64,000 bases of DNA from Pectobacterium wasabiae CFBP 3304 (GTDB lineage: Bacteria; Pseudomonadota; Gammaproteobacteria; Enterobacterales; Enterobacteriaceae): assembly GCF_001742185.1 (NCBI RefSeq), contig NZ_CP015750.1, forward strand, positions 1,984,001 through 2,048,000, in the 5' to 3' direction. A program made the position numbers and the translations under genes. Each line of letters starts with the position of its first letter. Positions within the stretch are counted from its first letter, which is position 1. Below the pieces are notes generated by a model that was given only the letters and a program-made list of their open reading frames with translations, did not search any database and had not been told where the DNA came from. This document shows positions 57,394-64,000 of the stretch, one piece after another.

Positions 57394-57419
57394 CGCTGCC
57401 ATCCTTATCGATGGCAGCG
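57394..57419 (+). terminator. Terminator after fre
   Basis: CGCTGCCATC-CTTATC-GATGGCAGCG, a 10-bp stem 60 bp after the fre stop, followed by TGGTTTATCTGTTTTGTTT. Confidence 0.6.
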
Positions 57420-57565
57420 TGGTTTATCTGTTTTGTTTCTATGTAATATCTCTTCTGTTAATGTTATCAATAACTTAATGTCATATCGGCTGTGGATGGT
57501 TTCTTTGCTTTATTCATCCTCTGCCAATGGCATTCTGTTGTGTTTTATATCAAAAGGAAATTGAG

Positions 57566-58534
57566 TTGAACGTAAAAATAATAAGTAATCTATTCTTAAC
57601 TATCAGTTTTTTGGGGGGGATGGGAGCAGCATTCGGCTACCCTTTAAGTGATAAAGATTTATCTGAAGCCCGTAAAGGATTTCACACGCAGTTAGTGATG
57701 GATACGTTGGAGCCTGATGGAAAAGCGGATGTTCCGCCGAAGGAGATCTTCAATACCGTTCACTACCCTTCTGCGGTCGGCCCACTCGTTGCCTATATTT
57801 CTCCCGATCCTAAGGATGAGAAGCGCCATCCCGCAGTTGTCTGGGCACATGGTGGGTATGGTGGTATCGGTGATTTTTTCTGGGAGCCTCAGGATGAGGA
57901 TAACGATCAAAGTGCGCGAGCCTTTCGGGAAGCGGGAATTATTATGATGGTCCCGAGTTGGCGCGGTGAGAATGATAACCCCGGCAAGTTTGAAATGTTT
58001 TATGGGGAAGTTGACGATCTGCACGCTGCGCGGGAATATCTGGCTAAACTGCCTTATGTCGACCCTAAACGTATTTATGTTGCGGGTCACAGCACGGGTG
58101 GAACCATGGCCTTATTAGCTAATGAATATCGTTCCGGTTTCCGAGCCGCTTTTTCATTGGGAGGTATTCCTGATTTGAAAGTACGACTCGATGCGGGTCC
58201 GACAGCGGTTGGTCCTTCATTTAATACACGTAACCCTCAAGAATTCTATTTACGCTCGCCGCGAACCTTTATTACCCATATAAAATCCCCAACCTTTTAT
58301 TTTGAAGGCGAAGAATCTTATTGGGATGAAGAATTAGAGACGATGCAGGATAATGCGTCAGGTGCACACGTTCCTTTTTATGCCCACAGCATACCTTATG
58401 GCGATCACTTTACTATTATATTGCCGATTACCCGCCTGATTGCTCAGAAAATTTTGCAGGATACGGGTGAGAGCGTGAGTATTGGTTTTAGTCAGAGTGA
58501 GATTAAAAAAATCGGTCAGGATATAAAGTTGTAA
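57566..58534 (+). CDS. Secreted alpha/beta hydrolase
   Basis: 322 residues from the TTG at 57566, chosen because AAGGAAA stands 5 bases ahead; the frame opens earlier at 57527 without such a site. A signal peptide (NVKIISNLFLTISFLGGMGA) precedes a hydrolase domain with HGGYGGIGDF (oxyanion loop), the nucleophile elbow AGHSTGGT, FEGEESYWDEE (acid) and GDHFTI (His). Related to dienelactone hydrolase/peptidase-like enzymes. Substrate unknown. It lies between fre and fadA, where E. coli has no gene. AT-richer than its neighbours in the first part. Confidence 0.8.
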   Translation: MNVKIISNLFLTISFLGGMGAAFGYPLSDKDLSEARKGFHTQLVMDTLEPDGKADVPPKEIFNTVHYPSAVGPLVAYISPDPKDEKRHPAVVWAHGGYGGIGDFFWEPQDEDNDQSARAFREAGIIMMVPSWRGENDNPGKFEMFYGEVDDLHAAREYLAKLPYVDPKRIYVAGHSTGGTMALLANEYRSGFRAAFSLGGIPDLKVRLDAGPTAVGPSFNTRNPQEFYLRSPRTFITHIKSPTFYFEGEESYWDEELETMQDNASGAHVPFYAHSIPYGDHFTIILPITRLIAQKILQDTGESVSIGFSQSEIKKIGQDIKL

Positions 58535-58541
58535 AATAGCG

Positions 58542-58567
58542 AGAGCGATAGAATGTTCTATCGCTCT
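58542..58567. terminator. Terminator between the hydrolase gene and fadA
   Basis: AGAGCGATAGAA-TG-TTCTATCGCTCT is a perfect 12-bp stem 7 bp after the hydrolase stop, followed by TGTTTAT. Confidence 0.75.
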
Positions 58568-58654
58568 TGTTTATAGACGATGCAGTGTCACCGTCAGTCG
58601 GTTGCGTTGTGAAATTCCTATGGATTACCGTGGTATCGTTAGCAATTAATTTGC

Positions 58655-62019
<3,365 letters not shown>

Positions 62020-62045
62020 GTTTATCTCCGCTGTTTATGTGAGTG

Positions 62046-62062
62046 ATCTGGTATGACCAGAT
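62046..62062. promoter_or_regulatory. FadR operator between fadB and pepQ
   Basis: ATCTGGTATGACCAGAT is a 17-bp palindrome that fits the FadR consensus and sits 27 bp upstream of fadB, as in E. coli. FadR represses fadBA until long-chain acyl-CoA releases it. Confidence 0.85.
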
Positions 62063-62203
62063 AATCGAATTGTGGTTTTAATGTTAATTTTTTGCAAACG
62101 ATAGATTAATTTTTTGCCGAATCGATCACAAAGCGCGGACGCTGCCCTTGGGGAATGCCTGTGTTAAAATGGAGGGATCATGTCGTGACGTACAAGGATA
62201 CTC

Positions 62204-63535
62204 ATGGAAAAGCTGGCTTCTTTATATCATCACCATCTGGCTACGCTGCAAACGCGTGCTCAGGCGGTTTTAGCGCGCCATCAGCTTGACGCATTACTGA
62301 TTCACTCTGGTGAGCTGTTGACCGTTTTTTTGGACGATCACGACTATCCTTTTAAAGTTAACCCGCAGTTTAAAGCGTGGGTGCCGGTCACGCAGGTGCC
62401 GAACTGCTGGCTATGGGTTGACGGCGTTAATCCGCCTAAACTGTGGTTCTATTCGCCGGTTGATTACTGGCATAACGTAGCGCCGGTTCCTGAGAGCTTC
62501 TGGACCGAAGAGATTGAGATTACCGTATTGCGGAATGCCGATGATATCGGACAATTACTTCCATCGCAGCGTGAGCGTGTTGCCTATATCGGCTATGCGC
62601 CACAACGTGCGCAGGATTTGGGTATTCGCGCGGACAATATCAATCCTCAGGGCGTGTTGGATTATCTGCACTATTATCGCGCTTACAAAACAGACTACGA
62701 GCTGGCCTGCATGCGTGAAGCACAGAAGACAGCAGTTATCGGCCATCGTGCAGCGCATGAAGCATTTCTTTCCGGCATGAGCGAATTCGATATTAATCTG
62801 GCGTATCTGACGGCAACGGGTCATCGGGATATCGATGTGCCTTACGGCAATATCATCGCGCTCAATGAACATGCGGCGGTGTTGCACTATACCCAGCTCG
62901 ATCATCAGGTGCCATCCGATGTTCGCAGCTTCCTGATTGATGCAGGGGCTGAATATAACGGATATGCCGCTGACCTCACGCGAACCTATTCTGCACAGAG
63001 CGATGGGGCTTTTACTCAACTGATTAAAGGCCTCAATCAGGAAATGCTTGCGCTGATTGATACCGTTCAGGCGGGAGTGCGCTATACCGATTACCATCTT
63101 CAGATGCATCAGCGAATTGCGAAACTACTGAAATCACATCAACTGGTGCGGGACATCAGCGAAGAAGCGATGGTGGAGCAGGGGCTTACGTCGCTTTTCC
63201 TGCCGCACGGTCTTGGTCATCCGCTGGGTTTGCAGGTGCATGATGTCGCTGGGTTTATGCAAGACGATCGCGGTACACATCTGGCAGCGCCTGCGCAGCA
63301 TCCTTATCTGCGTTGTACCCGTGTGCTCGAACCTGGCATGGTCATGACGATCGAACCGGGCATCTATTTCATCGAATCCTTGCTTGCTCCGTGGCGTGAG
63401 GGCGAATTGAGTCAACACGTTGACTGGCAAAAAATCGATGCGCTGAAACCGTTTGGTGGTATTCGTATTGAGGATAATATTGTCATTCATGACGGTCGTG
63501 TGGAGAACATGACGCGCGACTTGAATCTGGCCTGA
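62204..63535 (+). CDS. pepQ: Xaa-Pro dipeptidase
   Basis: 443 residues, as in E. coli. M24 metallopeptidase with metal ligands in [19 protein letters not shown] (two Asp), [13 protein letters not shown] (His) and [13 protein letters not shown] and [11 protein letters not shown] (two Glu). Cleaves Xaa-Pro dipeptides. Divergent from fadBA. The stop overlaps the next start (TGATG). Confidence 0.95.
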   Translation: MEKLASLYHHHLATLQTRAQAVLARHQLDALLIHSGELLTVFLDDHDYPFKVNPQFKAWVPVTQVPNCWLWVDGVNPPKLWFYSPVDYWHNVAPVPESFWTEEIEITVLRNADDIGQLLPSQRERVAYIGYAPQRAQDLGIRADNINPQGVLDYLHYYRAYKTDYELACMREAQKTAVIGHRAAHEAFLSGMSEFDINLAYLTATGHRDIDVPYGNIIALNEHAAVLHYTQLDHQVPSDVRSFLIDAGAEYNGYAADLTRTYSAQSDGAFTQLIKGLNQEMLALIDTVQAGVRYTDYHLQMHQRIAKLLKSHQLVRDISEEAMVEQGLTSLFLPHGLGHPLGLQVHDVAGFMQDDRGTHLAAPAQHPYLRCTRVLEPGMVMTIEPGIYFIESLLAPWREGELSQHVDWQKIDALKPFGGIRIEDNIVIHDGRVENMTRDLNLA

Positions 63536-64000
63536 TGCAAGCGTATCCCATTCCTACTGCGCCCGTGAGCTTCAGTGAGGAAATCAAGAAAAGCCGCTTT
63601 ACTACGATCCTGGCGGCAACGCCGGGAATCGACGCGGCAAAAGCGTTTATCCAGCATGTCAGGGAAGAACATGCCTCGGCGGGGCACCACTGCTGGGCGT
63701 TTGTTGCGGGTGCGCCTGACGATTCTCAGCAGCTTGGCTTTTCTGACGATGGTGAGCCATCCGGCACCGCGGGTAAACCGATGCTGTCGCAACTGATGGG
63801 AAGCGGTATCGGTGAGATTACCGCCGTGGTGGTACGTTACTATGGCGGAATCCCGCTAGGCACTGGCGGGTTAGTAAAGGCTTATGGCGGTGGCGTCCAG
63901 CAAGCGCTGAAGCTGGTATCGCAGCAAGAGAAAGTCTTGCAAAAAGAGTATGGCTTACAGTGTGACTATGCGCTGTTGCCCCAGGTGGAATCACTGATCT
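63535..64000 (+). CDS. yigZ: YigZ/IMPACT-family protein, 5' part (runs off the window)
   Basis: The first 155 codons: [20 protein letters not shown], then SAGHHCWAFVAGAP, DGEPSGTAGKPMLSQLMGSG and VVRYYGGIPLGTGGLVKAYG, which are the UPF0029 hallmarks. Relatives of the eukaryotic GCN2 inhibitor IMPACT; bacterial role unclear. The start overlaps the pepQ stop, so the genes are coupled. The C-terminal ferredoxin-like domain begins near the window end. Confidence 0.92.
   Translation, partial: MQAYPIPTAPVSFSEEIKKSRFTTILAATPGIDAAKAFIQHVREEHASAGHHCWAFVAGAPDDSQQLGFSDDGEPSGTAGKPMLSQLMGSGIGEITAVVVRYYGGIPLGTGGLVKAYGGGVQQALKLVSQQEKVLQKEYGLQCDYALLPQVESLI

Noticed and set aside
57331-57564. 77-codon frame after fre
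   Set aside because: It spans the fre terminator and AT-rich leader of the hydrolase gene; no domain or start signal.

Overview
The window looks like a chromosome segment of a soft-rot enterobacterium, most probably Pectobacterium. The evidence is the housekeeping order rmuC-ubiE-ubiJ-ubiB-tatABCD-hemB / rfaH / ubiD-fre / fadBA / pepQ-yigZ, an argE/argCBH divergon, an orphan type VI secretion (T6SS) hcp-vgrG island, and a very large Rhs toxin/immunity accessory locus. The genus is an inference from gene content; no 16S or search was available.

Region 1 (about 1-29.8 kb) is an Rhs locus read mostly from the minus strand. One long rhs gene (29344-26129) carries a toxin tip and its immunity gene. 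It has lost its N-terminal part and is fused by a deletion to a truncated DUF4123 adaptor gene. Downstream lies a 26 kb graveyard of displaced ('orphan') toxin tips, almost all followed by a small AT-rich immunity gene. Recognisable toxin tips are a TNT-type NAD+ glycohydrolase, three EndoU-type RNases, a bacterial-toxin-50-like tip, a WHH nuclease, an LHH nuclease and another HNH/EndoVII-like nuclease. Most are broken by frameshifts, stop codons or IS elements; the TNT module looks intact. The immunity genes remain open and include five SUKH (SMI1/KNR4) proteins, two YacL-like proteins, a DUF4304-like protein and a CdiI/DUF1436-like protein.

The orphan modules share flanking parts: a GC-rich rhs-core scrap, a SymE-like toxin fragment on the plus strand, and a roughly 30 bp hairpin of the form CCGGAAG-GATC-n-GATC-CTTCCGG between the convergent SymE-like fragment and immunity gene. 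About fifteen hairpin copies occur. These parts can serve as homology for tip exchange. Two identical 1153-bp IS630-family elements in opposite orientation each interrupt a toxin tip, one exactly in the codons of the DPLGL hinge. The immunity genes downstream of both are intact.

Region 2 (29.8-37.1 kb, minus strand) is the T6SS delivery island: hcp, vgrG, a PAAR-lipase effector, four tandem ankyrin-repeat lipoproteins (probable immunity proteins, joined by overlapping TTGA stop/starts) and the DUF4123 remnant that leads into rhs.

Region 3 (37.4-41.1 kb) is a small sugar/sugar-acid island: a beta-glucoside-type PTS EIIBC, a divergent ManD/RspA-like enolase-superfamily dehydratase and a convergent GntR/UTRA regulator. 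The shared intergenic region has repeated TTGGTYTGG-type half sites and a CRP-like site.

Region 4 (41.1-64 kb) is core genome: arginine biosynthesis; rmuC; ubiquinone genes ubiE, ubiJ and ubiB; the Tat export genes; hemB (Pseudomonas-type, Asp-rich metal site); rfaH; ubiD; fre; a secreted alpha/beta hydrolase; the fadBA beta-oxidation operon with a FadR-type palindrome; pepQ; and the start of yigZ. ubiB carries a one-base frameshift in a G run, which may be real or an assembly error.
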